Of a stretch of 64,000 nt of DNA, positions 26,155-33,762 are shown in pieces (the stretch's first letter is position 1; the number at the start of each line of letters is the position of its first letter). Made by a program: the position numbers and the translations under genes. The stretch comes from Paraburkholderia silviterrae (lineage in GTDB: Bacteria > Pseudomonadota > Gammaproteobacteria > Burkholderiales > Burkholderiaceae): assembly GCF_004353915.1 (NCBI RefSeq), contig NZ_SMRP01000001.1:403332-467331 (forward strand). Reading direction: 5' to 3'. The notes below the pieces were generated by a model, which had not been told where the DNA came from, searched no databases, and was given only the letters and a program-made list of their open reading frames with translations.

Positions 26155-26328
26155 GTCGATCGGCTTTGGATCTCGAACGAAAGGCGCATCCGAGCCCCAA
26201 ATCGATCATTCGTGGCGTCGCACACGCCGCAGTCGTGTCTCGATGAAGCTTTGCGGTAGCGAAGAAGGACGTTGCACAACGACAAGCAGCCTGAACCCGC
26301 AAGTTAAAGGCAAGTAGAACACGAAGGA

Positions 26329-26664
26329 TTACGCCACCGCCAACGTCAATTGCCCGACAGGTTCAGCCGCGGGCTTAACCGTGATCTCGATGTCGTAGCC
26401 GAGCAGGTTCAGGCAGTCCATCAGCTTACGTTCGGACAGGTTGGAAAAGTCCCCCCGCAGCAGGCCCGATACCTTGGGCTGGGAGATACCCGTGCGGCGA
26501 GCGGCTTCCTCCTGCGTCAACCCGAGCTTGCGCACGGCCTTTGTAATTTCGATCACCAAGCCAGACTTGATCTTCAATTTGTCCGCATCGGCAAAGCCCA
26601 GGTCGGCAAAGACGTTGCCGGAGCCTGACTCGACTTCGATGCCTTCAACGACCCGCTTTTTCAT
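26329..26664 (-). CDS. higA: HigA-type antitoxin, XRE-family helix-turn-helix
   Basis: The 111-residue product starts MKKRVVEGIEVESGSG; the 10 upstream residues in frame lie inside the toxin gene. The helix-turn-helix is at about 50-72 (LTQEEAARRTGISQPKVSGLL), followed by RGDFSNLSERKLMDCLNLLG and a short beta tail. It matches the HigA-2/HTH_37 antitoxin group. The gene overlaps the end of the toxin gene by 20 bases, the usual coupled higBA order with the toxin first. It should neutralise the toxin and repress the shared promoter. Confidence 0.87.
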   Translation of the reverse strand: MKKRVVEGIEVESGSGNVFADLGFADADKLKIKSGLVIEITKAVRKLGLTQEEAARRTGISQPKVSGLLRGDFSNLSERKLMDCLNLLGYDIEITVKPAAEPVGQLTLAVA

Positions 26665-27022
26665 CTCGTAACTCCTGCGCCAGCGCTTGGGCAACCTTCA
26701 GCCTCGCGCGAATGATGTCCATGTCTTCCTTTGGCGTGGCAATTCCACTCTTGCTCTTCTTCTGGAAGCAGTGCAGCACAAAGATTGCCTCCTGAAACTT
26801 CACGGTGTAGACGGCGCGATACGTACCGCCAACGTCGTCTTCGACGACCTCAAGGACTCCTGCCCCGCCGAAGCCTTTGAGAACCTTGGCGGCGTCATGC
26901 TGGCTACCCCGCTGGGCAAAATCCAGTGCGTGTCCGAAGAACTTGCGCACTTCAATCGGGAACGCGATCAAGTCTTTCTTGCTGCTGCCGATCCAGAGGA
27001 GTAACTTTTCCCGGGTTGTCAT
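26645..27022 (-). CDS. higB: HigB-type toxin (phage-derived Gp49-like / RelE superfamily)
   Basis: A 125-residue RelE-fold mRNA interferase homologue. It shows the Gp49 family pattern FPIEVRKFFGHALDFAQRG, KGFGGAGVLEVVEDD, TYRAVYTVKF, AIFVLHCFQKKSKSGIATP and IIRARL. The ATG at 27022 is preferred; a GTG two codons upstream is an alternative. It overlaps higA by 20 bases. Together with the integrase remnant it forms a small accessory islet with composition less GC-rich than the flanks. Confidence 0.87.
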   Translation of the reverse strand: MTTREKLLLWIGSSKKDLIAFPIEVRKFFGHALDFAQRGSQHDAAKVLKGFGGAGVLEVVEDDVGGTYRAVYTVKFQEAIFVLHCFQKKSKSGIATPKEDMDIIRARLKVAQALAQELRDEKAGR

Positions 27023-27030
27023 GCTCACTT

Positions 27031-27048
27031 TATACTATAAATGGTATA
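27031..27048. promoter_or_regulatory. Palindromic promoter/operator of higBA
   Basis: TATAC and GTATA flank an 8-base AT-rich spacer just upstream of the higB start. The element is also rich in -10-like hexamers. Autoregulated toxin-antitoxin promoters usually carry such a palindrome bound by the antitoxin. The rest of the 320-base gap up to the HAD gene shows nothing I recognise. Confidence 0.5.
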
Positions 27049-27342
27049 GACGCAAATCACGAGGCAAGCGGGGAGCGGCGGGCGTCAGGTAGTGGCTACG
27101 TCGATCGCACGGTCGCCCCCGCGACTCTGTGCAATGTCAGAGCGCGACGTGTTGCGTCCACGGAAATCGGGTCATTGGGTGATACAGGTCAGACGCAACC
27201 CCAAGCGGATTGCCGCTGCCGGCTCCCTGGCCTTTGTGCGCCAGTCCGACACTCCCGCGGCATCCTGGTTATCATCGCGCGCTTGTGTCCGCCTCGCGCC
27301 CACCGCGCGGCGGAGCCAATTCCGCAGACGATCCATCCAGCC

Positions 27343-28035
27343 ATGCCCCACTCCCCCTTCGACGCCGTGCTCTTCGACTGCGACGGCGTACTCGTCGATT
27401 CAGAGCGCATCACGCATATCGTGCTGGTCCAGATGCTGGACGAACTCGGCTGGACACTCTCCGTCGACGAGGCAATGGGCATTTTCGTCGGCAAGATGGT
27501 GAAGGACGAGGCGGCGCGCATCGAGCGGCACACCGGCTTTCGCGTCTCGGAGGCGTGGCTCGAAGACTTTCGCGCGCGCCGCAACGCGGCGCTGGAACGC
27601 GATCTCGTCGAAATACCGGGCGCGCCGGTCGCGGTGCGCGCCGTGCACGCGGCGTTTGACGGGCGTATTGCGGTGGCCTCGGGCGCGGACCGCCGCAAGG
27701 TCGAGCTGCAACTGCGCAAGGTGGATCTGCTCGACTGCTTCGAAGGGCGCATCTTCAGCGGCCACGAAACGCCGCGCAGCAAGCCCCATCCCGACGTCTA
27801 CCTCGCGGCAGCCGCGGGCCTGAACGCCGCGCCGCAGCGCTGCGCCGTGATTGAAGACACCGTGACGGGCGCGCGCGCCGGTCTCGCCGCGGGCGCCACC
27901 GTGTTCGGCTACAGCCCCGGGACGCCGGGCCACAGCAGCGCGCAGGCGCTGCGGGACGCGGGCGTTGCGCACGTGTTCACGGACATGGCGCAACTGCCCG
28001 CCCTGCTCGCGGGCTGGGGCGCGCACCAAGCCTGA
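27343..28035 (+). CDS. HAD-superfamily subfamily IA phosphatase
   Basis: The 230-residue product is a haloacid-dehalogenase-type phosphatase of the beta-phosphoglucomutase/phosphoglycolate phosphatase group. Motif I is LFDCDGVLVDSE (nucleophile Asp12, general acid Asp14), motif II VASGADRRKVE, motif III the Lys in SKPHPDVY, and motif IV CAVIEDTVTGARAG. The start MPHSPFDAVLF is chosen since the long open frame upstream has no family content. It resembles E. coli YieH-type enzymes in layout. The substrate is a small phosphorylated metabolite that cannot be named from sequence. Confidence 0.85.
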   Translation: MPHSPFDAVLFDCDGVLVDSERITHIVLVQMLDELGWTLSVDEAMGIFVGKMVKDEAARIERHTGFRVSEAWLEDFRARRNAALERDLVEIPGAPVAVRAVHAAFDGRIAVASGADRRKVELQLRKVDLLDCFEGRIFSGHETPRSKPHPDVYLAAAAGLNAAPQRCAVIEDTVTGARAGLAAGATVFGYSPGTPGHSSAQALRDAGVAHVFTDMAQLPALLAGWGAHQA

Positions 28036-28211
28036 TCGGCAGACCGGCGCCCGGCAGCGCCGTGAATCTCTCGTGAAAATCGCCCGCCGGCGTCGCGTCC
28101 GCGTCACACGGGCAGCAAAAATGCAGCATCCAGAACGCACGCTTGCGCCCATTCCACTACCATCCGCAGATAGCGTTACAGGCTGGAAAATAGTAAAAGG
28201 CAGCCGAGAAA

Positions 28212-28243
28212 GATAGTTTGCTACCGAATCGCTTTACGCTATC
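28212..28243. promoter_or_regulatory. Possible MarR operator upstream of the efflux operon
   Basis: GATAG (28212-28216) and CTATC (28239-28243) form outer arms of an imperfect inverted repeat ending about 10 bases before the marR-like start. A smaller TAG-TTTG-CTA palindrome lies inside. The position fits autoregulation by the MarR protein. Only short arms match, so confidence is low. Confidence 0.3.
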
Positions 28244-28252
28244 ATCCCGCCG

Positions 28253-28708
28253 ATGTCGAATCTTCATACCTTACGCCTTGCCGTCAGCAGCACGCTCGTC
28301 GTGGCTGCGCGCAAGTGGCGGCGCACGAGTCACGGCGCGCTGACCGCCTACAACGTCTCCGAAGCCTGCGCCGCGCCGCTGCTCACCGCCGGGCGTCTTG
28401 GCGAGGCCGTGCGCCAGGTGACGCTCGCCGAGCACGTGGGCATCGAAGGCCCCTCGCTCGTGCGCCTGCTCGACCAGCTCTGCGCCGCGGGCCTCGTGCG
28501 CCGCGACGAAGACCCGGACGACCGCCGCGCCAAAACGATCTCGCTCACCGACGAAGGCCGCGCCGTCACCGCGAAGATGGAGGAAGACCTGCGTGCGCTG
28601 CGCGCGCGCGTGCTCAAGGGCGTGAGCCGCGCCGAGCTCGAAACCACGCTGCGCGTGCTCAACGCCTTCAACGCGCCGGACCCGGCCGACGCAACCCTTC
28701 ATGACTGA
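28253..28708 (+). CDS. MarR-family transcriptional regulator of the efflux operon
   Basis: A 151-residue winged-helix repressor. The DNA-binding region runs from about residue 58 (VTLAEHVGIEGPSLVRLLDQL), and the wing carries RRDEDPDDRRAKTISLTDEG, the MarR signature. It lies 17 bases before the FUSC pump gene on the same strand and is therefore probably the first gene of the operon. The likely ligand is an aromatic acid or similar compound exported by the pump, by analogy with EmrR and related systems. Confidence 0.9.
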   Translation: MSNLHTLRLAVSSTLVVAARKWRRTSHGALTAYNVSEACAAPLLTAGRLGEAVRQVTLAEHVGIEGPSLVRLLDQLCAAGLVRRDEDPDDRRAKTISLTDEGRAVTAKMEEDLRALRARVLKGVSRAELETTLRVLNAFNAPDPADATLHD

Positions 28709-28725
28709 AAGCTGAAAGCGGCCTC

Positions 28726-30894
28726 ATGACTTACCCATCCATGCGCGACTGGCTGTTCTCGGTCAAGACGTTTGCCGCGTCGATGCTCGCGCTCTATATC
28801 GCGCTGGTGTTCCAGCTGCCGCGCCCGTACTGGGCAATGGCGAGCGTCTATATCGTCTCGAATCCGTTCGTGGGCGCCACGCGCTCGAAGGCGCTCTACC
28901 GCGCGCTCGGCACCGCGCTCGGCGCGGCCGCCGCCATCACGCTCGTGCCGCCGTTCGTCGAGACGCCGCTGCTGTTCAGCGTGATCGTGGCGTTGTGGAC
29001 CGGCACGATGCTCTATCTCGCGATCTCGGACCGCACCGCGCGCAGCTACGTGTTCATGCTCGCGGGCTACACCATGCCGCTCATTGCGCTGCCCACCGTC
29101 ACCGATCCCACCACGATCTTCGACGTGGCCATCGCGCGCACCCAGGAGATCACGCTCGGCATCATCTGCGCGAGCGTGGTGGGCAGCAACTTCCTGCCGA
29201 GCCGGATCGCGCCCACGCTCATCGAGCGCGCCGATGCCTGGTTTCGCGACGCCGCCTTCTATGGCCGCGAAACACTCTCCGGCCAAATCACGGGCAAGGC
29301 GCTTTCGGCCTGCCGCCAGCGGCTCGCCGCGACCGTGAACCAGCTCGAATTCCTGCTGAGCCAGCTGAGCTACGACCACGCGCACCCGGAACTCCTCGCG
29401 CGCGCCCAGGACCTGCGCGGGCGCATGCAGCTCTTTCTGCCGATCATTTCCGCGCTCGCCGACCCGCTCGTCGCCTTGCGGCGCGATCTGCACACGTGGC
29501 CCGCGGGCCTCGATGCGTTGCTCACCGATGCGGCCAAATGGTTCGACGCCCCACTGCCCACGCGCGCCGCCGATATCCACGACGACGCGGGCGACCCCGT
29601 TGCCGAGAGCCTGCGCGCGCGCGTGGCCGCGCTGCAGCCTCCGCACGACGCGCTCACGAGCTGGGAAGGCGCGCTGCTGTCGAACGCGTTGTGGCGTCTG
29701 GGCCAGGTGATCGACGTCTGGCAGGACTGCCGGACGCTGCGTGCGCTAATCGCGCACGAAGCGGGCGCGTGGCGGCCGCGCTACCGGCACTGGCGCCTGG
29801 GCGGCACCGAACGCTTCTATGACCGCGGCCTCATGCTGTTCTCGTGCCTCGTGCCGATGGGCGCGATTCTCGTGGCGTGCTGGCTGTGGGTCAGCTCCGG
29901 CTGGCACGACGGCGCGGCCGCCGTGACGCTCGCGGCCATCGCCTGCTGCTTCTTCGCCGCGCTCGACGAGCCCGCGCCCTTGGTGTTCCGCTTCTTCCTC
30001 GCGACGACCGCGAGCGTGGTGTTCGCGGGCCTCTATCTGTTCGTGGTGCTGCCCAAGGTGCATGACTTCGCGATGCTCGTGCTGCTGTTCGCGGGACCGT
30101 TCATCCTGATCGGCACCTTGATTCCGCGCCCCGCGTTCAACATGGTGACGATGCTCGTGGCCGTGAACACGGCCACCTTCATCAGCATTCAGAGTGCCTA
30201 CGAGGCTGATTTCTTCGTCTTCCTGAACAGTAATATCGCGGGCGTCGCGGGCCTGCTGTTCGCCTATGTGTGGACGCGCGCCACGCGCCCGTTCGGCGCG
30301 GAGCTCGCGGCCAAGCGCCTGCTGCGCTCGAGCTGGTCGGACGTGGCGCTCTCCGCCGGCGCCGGGCCGATCGACGACCAGCGCAATCTGGCCTCGCGCA
30401 TGGTCGACCGCCTGATGCAGCTGATCCCGCGGCTCGCGGCGTCCGACGAGCACCGCCATCCTTCGATCGAGAGCTTCCGCGACCTGCGCATCGCGCTCAA
30501 CGCGCTTGACCTGCGCCGCTCGCGCCGCAAGCTCGACGGCGAGTTACCCGCCGCCATCGACCGCGTACTCGCGGGCGTGAGCGATCATTACGCGCGCTGC
30601 GCCGAGGCGAGCGCGCGACAGGACGCCCCGTCCGCGCTGCTCGCCACCATCGACGACGCGCTGCACCGGGTGGCCACGCGCAGCCTCGCTCAGGAAGCCG
30701 CCGATTCCGCCGACGCCGCCGATACGGGCCCCGCAGGCGCTACAGGCGCAGGCGCCCAAACGCCGCCGCCAGCGCGCTTCTCGCAGCGCTGGCTGCGCGA
30801 CACGCTGCACGCGCTCGTGGGCCTGCGCCTCTCGCTCTACCCCGCGCTGGCCGGCCAGCGCCCGGGCGCCAACCCAACCGGGGCCAATGGATGA
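28726..30894 (+). CDS. FUSC-family inner-membrane efflux protein (AaeB-like)
   Basis: The 722-residue protein is a fusaric-acid-resistance/aromatic-acid exporter subunit of the inner membrane. Two hydrophobic blocks can be seen, at about residues 10-150 (LYIALVFQLPRPYWAMASVYIV, then YVFMLAGYTMPLIALP) and about 365-520. Each block is followed by a cytoplasmic region, the AaeB layout. It works with the periplasmic adaptor and the outer-membrane channel encoded downstream. AaeB exports p-hydroxybenzoate and related acids in E. coli; the benzoate catabolic genes elsewhere in the window make aromatic acids plausible substrates here. Confidence 0.88.
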   Translation: MTYPSMRDWLFSVKTFAASMLALYIALVFQLPRPYWAMASVYIVSNPFVGATRSKALYRALGTALGAAAAITLVPPFVETPLLFSVIVALWTGTMLYLAISDRTARSYVFMLAGYTMPLIALPTVTDPTTIFDVAIARTQEITLGIICASVVGSNFLPSRIAPTLIERADAWFRDAAFYGRETLSGQITGKALSACRQRLAATVNQLEFLLSQLSYDHAHPELLARAQDLRGRMQLFLPIISALADPLVALRRDLHTWPAGLDALLTDAAKWFDAPLPTRAADIHDDAGDPVAESLRARVAALQPPHDALTSWEGALLSNALWRLGQVIDVWQDCRTLRALIAHEAGAWRPRYRHWRLGGTERFYDRGLMLFSCLVPMGAILVACWLWVSSGWHDGAAAVTLAAIACCFFAALDEPAPLVFRFFLATTASVVFAGLYLFVVLPKVHDFAMLVLLFAGPFILIGTLIPRPAFNMVTMLVAVNTATFISIQSAYEADFFVFLNSNIAGVAGLLFAYVWTRATRPFGAELAAKRLLRSSWSDVALSAGAGPIDDQRNLASRMVDRLMQLIPRLAASDEHRHPSIESFRDLRIALNALDLRRSRRKLDGELPAAIDRVLAGVSDHYARCAEASARQDAPSALLATIDDALHRVATRSLAQEAADSADAADTGPAGATGAGAQTPPPARFSQRWLRDTLHALVGLRLSLYPALAGQRPGANPTGANG

Positions 30895-31141
30895 GCGCAC
30901 AACCTTTTTATCTACTTTCGACCACCGCACCATGATCGGCGAAATCGACATCTTCGGCGTGTTCGTGCCCGCCGTGCTCGTGCTGATGCTGATCGCGTAC
31001 CTCATTAATGTCGTGATCGGCAAGGTGCTCACCCGCGTCGGCTTTTACCGGCTCGTGTGGCATCGTTCCATTTTCGATCTCGGCATTTATGTCTTCGTGC
31101 TGGCCGCCGTCATCATCGTGTCGCATCGCTTCGTGAACTAA
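30887..31141 (+). CDS. DUF1656 small membrane protein (AaeX-like)
   Basis: An 84-residue protein with two membrane helices (VFVPAVLVLMLIAYLINVVI and FDLGIYVFVLAAVIIV). The family motif EIDIFGVFVPA is at about residue 19. DUF1656/AaeX proteins accompany FUSC pumps. Its ATG at 30887 overlaps the end of the FUSC gene by eight bases, supporting coupled translation. An internal ATG at 30935 would give a 68-residue form closer to the family length, but no better ribosome site precedes it. Confidence 0.88.
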   Translation: MDERTTFLSTFDHRTMIGEIDIFGVFVPAVLVLMLIAYLINVVIGKVLTRVGFYRLVWHRSIFDLGIYVFVLAAVIIVSHRFVN

Positions 31142-31142
31142 C

Positions 31143-32159
31143 GTGAACGTGAAAAAAACCTGGTTCTCCGCAGGACAGATCCTGCTGACGCTCATCGTCG
31201 TCGTCGTCGCCGCAGTCGTGCTGTGGCGCATCGTCAACTACTACATGTTCTCGCCGTGGACGCGCGACGGCCGCGTGCGCGCCGACGTGATCCAGGTCGC
31301 GCCCGACGTGGGCGGCCTCATCACCAATGTCGAGGTGGTCGACAACCAGCCGGTCAAGAAAGGCCAGGTGCTGTTCGTGATCGACCAGGCGCGCTACTCG
31401 CTCGCGCTGCGCCTCGCGCAGGCCGCGCTGGAGAATCGCCAGGCCTCGCTCGCGCAGGCCAGGCGCGAATACGCGCGCAATCTCGCGCTCGGCAACCTCG
31501 TCGCCAGCGAAACGCTCGAGGAAAGCCGCACCAAAGTGGACCAGGGCGAGGCCGCCGTGGCCGACGCCCAGGTGCAGGTGGACACCGCCAAACTGAACCT
31601 CCAGCGCACGACCATCGTGAGCCCCGTGGACGGCTATCTGAACGACCGCGCGCCGCGCGTGGGCGAGTACGTCACGGCGGGCCGCGCCGAGCTCTCCGTG
31701 GTCGACATGCATTCGTTCCGCGTGGACGGCTACTTCGAGGAAACGCGCCTGCACGGCATCCATATCGGCCAGCCGGTGGAGATCACCGTGATGGGCGAGC
31801 CGAAGCCGCTGCGCGGCCACGTGCAGAGCATCGTCGCCGCCATCGAGGACCGCGACCGCCAGCAAAGCCCGAACCTGCTGCCGAACGTGAACCCCGCGTT
31901 CAGCTGGGTGCGCCTCGCGCAGCGCGTGCCGGTGCGCGTCGCGCTCGACGAGGTGCCCGACGACTTCCGCATGATCGCGGGCCGCACGGCCACCGTCGCG
32001 GTGCGCACCGAAGAGCACGACAAGCAGAAGACCCAGGCCGGCGCAGCGGCGGGCGCAAACAGCGCAAACAGCGCAAGCAACTCGATCAGCGCCAGCGGCG
32101 CAGTCGCCGCAACGAACGCGGGCGTCGCGCCCGGGATGGCGAGCGGAGCTTCGCAATGA
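31143..32159 (+). CDS. HlyD/EmrA-family periplasmic adaptor (AaeA-like)
   Basis: The 338-residue membrane-fusion protein begins with a GTG right after the DUF1656 stop. One N-terminal helix (ILLTLIVVVVAAVVLW) anchors it. A lipoyl/barrel-sandwich half-motif (VAPDVGGLITNVEVVDNQPVKKGQ) precedes a helical hairpin at about 85-160. The second half-motif (IVSPVDGYLNDRAPRVGEYV) and a beta-barrel with SVVDMHSFRVDGYFEETRL follow. The C-terminal 35 residues are Ala/Ser/Asn-rich. It links the FUSC pump to the outer-membrane channel whose gene overlaps its stop codon. Confidence 0.9.
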   Translation: MNVKKTWFSAGQILLTLIVVVVAAVVLWRIVNYYMFSPWTRDGRVRADVIQVAPDVGGLITNVEVVDNQPVKKGQVLFVIDQARYSLALRLAQAALENRQASLAQARREYARNLALGNLVASETLEESRTKVDQGEAAVADAQVQVDTAKLNLQRTTIVSPVDGYLNDRAPRVGEYVTAGRAELSVVDMHSFRVDGYFEETRLHGIHIGQPVEITVMGEPKPLRGHVQSIVAAIEDRDRQQSPNLLPNVNPAFSWVRLAQRVPVRVALDEVPDDFRMIAGRTATVAVRTEEHDKQKTQAGAAAGANSANSASNSISASGAVAATNAGVAPGMASGASQ

Positions 32160-33643
32160 CGCGCCGCGGTCTCTGGCGCACCTTCGCGCTCGCGCCGCTC
32201 ACGCTTGCGCTGGGCGCGTGCATGAACCTCGGCCCCAACTACACCGTGCCGAAGGACGCGCTCGTGAACGCCCCGCTCGCGCAAGGGCCGATCGCAGGCG
32301 CCGACCATGCGCCCGTTTCGCAGAGCGAAGTACCCAACGACTGGTGGCGTCTCTACAACGACCCGACGCTCGATCAGCTCGTCCAGCAAGCGCTGCAGTC
32401 GAACACGAGCCTGCGCGTGGCCGCCGCGAATCTCGCACGCTCGCGCGCCGCCGTGGAAGTCGCCAACCAGCAAGGCGGCTTCTCGGGTAACGCGAGCGCC
32501 GGGGTCCAGCGCGCCCAGGTATCGGCAGAGCAATATCTTCAGTTCAGCAAAGTGCCGGTGGGGAACCTCGGCGATCTCGGCGTCAACGTATCCTATGAGT
32601 TCGACCTGTTCGGCAAGCTGCGCCGCGGTGTGGAGGCAGCGCAAGCGGATGACGAAGCCGTGCTCGCCGCCGCCGATCTCGCGCGCATCAGCGTGGTCGC
32701 CGGCGTCGTGCAGGCCTACGTCGAATCGTGCTCGGCCGGCGAGGAACTGGCCATCGCGCAGGAGTCGCTCAAGCTCCAGCAGCAGCGCGTGGCGCTCACG
32801 AAACGCCTGCGCGATGCGGGCCGCGGCAACCAGCCCGACGTGACGCGCGGCCAGACCCAGGTTCAAACGCTCGCCGCCGACATTCCGCGCTTCGAGGGCC
32901 GCCGCCGCGTCGCGCAGTATCAACTCGCCATGCTGCTCGCGCGCGCGCCGTCCGACCTGCCGCCCGCCGTGCTTGCCTGCAACCGCCTGCCGAAGCTGAC
33001 CCAACCGATCCCGGTTGGCGACGGCGCGGCGCTCTTGCGACGCCGCCCCGATGTGCGCGAGGCCGAGCGCCAGCTCGCCTCGTCCACGGCACGCATTGGT
33101 GTCGCGATGGCGGAAATGTATCCATCGGTCAGCATCGGCGCGGGCGTGGGCTCGATCGGCCTCACCGACGATCTGTTTTCGTCGAAGACCAACAGCTGGT
33201 CGTTCGGACCCCTGATCAGCTGGACCTTCCCCGTGAACGGCCAGCGCGCGCGCGTGCAAGGCGCACAAGCGGCTACGGCGGGCGCGCTCGCGCAGTTCGA
33301 CGGCGTGGTGCTCAACGCGCTGCGCGAGACGCAAACGAGCCTCGCCACCTATGCCGCCGACGACCAGCGCGCCGACGCGCTGCGCACGGCCTATGCCTCG
33401 GCGCAGCAGTCCGCCGACGAAACGCACCGCCTCTACGCGGCGGGCCGCGAGCCGTTCCTCTCCGACCTCGACGCCACGCGCACGCTCACGAGCGTGCATG
33501 CGCAGGTCGCGTCGGCTGAAGGCCAGGTGGCGCTCGATCAGGTGAAGCTGTTCCTCGCGCTCGGCGGGGGATGGCAGCCGGATCAGGAGAAGCCGGCGCC
33601 GGCCGTGCCGGGGCAGGCGGATCAGGCTGATCAGGCGAAATAG
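32156..33643 (+). CDS. NodT/OprM-family outer-membrane efflux lipoprotein
   Basis: A 495-residue TolC-like channel. The signal peptide ends in the lipobox LGAC with the lipidated Cys at residue 22. Family segments are MNLGPNYTVP, DWWRLYNDPTLDQLVQQAL, VSYEFDLFGKLRRGVEAA, LLRRRPDVREAERQLASSTA and SFGPLISWTFPVNG. The start ATG overlaps the adaptor stop (ATGA), so the MarR-FUSC-DUF1656-adaptor-channel genes form one tight operon encoding a complete three-layer efflux system. Confidence 0.92.
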   Translation: MTRRGLWRTFALAPLTLALGACMNLGPNYTVPKDALVNAPLAQGPIAGADHAPVSQSEVPNDWWRLYNDPTLDQLVQQALQSNTSLRVAAANLARSRAAVEVANQQGGFSGNASAGVQRAQVSAEQYLQFSKVPVGNLGDLGVNVSYEFDLFGKLRRGVEAAQADDEAVLAAADLARISVVAGVVQAYVESCSAGEELAIAQESLKLQQQRVALTKRLRDAGRGNQPDVTRGQTQVQTLAADIPRFEGRRRVAQYQLAMLLARAPSDLPPAVLACNRLPKLTQPIPVGDGAALLRRRPDVREAERQLASSTARIGVAMAEMYPSVSIGAGVGSIGLTDDLFSSKTNSWSFGPLISWTFPVNGQRARVQGAQAATAGALAQFDGVVLNALRETQTSLATYAADDQRADALRTAYASAQQSADETHRLYAAGREPFLSDLDATRTLTSVHAQVASAEGQVALDQVKLFLALGGGWQPDQEKPAPAVPGQADQADQAK

Positions 33644-33762
33644 GCGAAGCAGGTCAGTCAATAAGCCGGGCTGAGGCACGCGGCAGCGAATCAATGCCGA
33701 CGCTCCAGCCGGTAAGCGCCTGGAGCGCCGTCAAGCCAGCGCCGCTCTTGCCGGCGCTGGGC

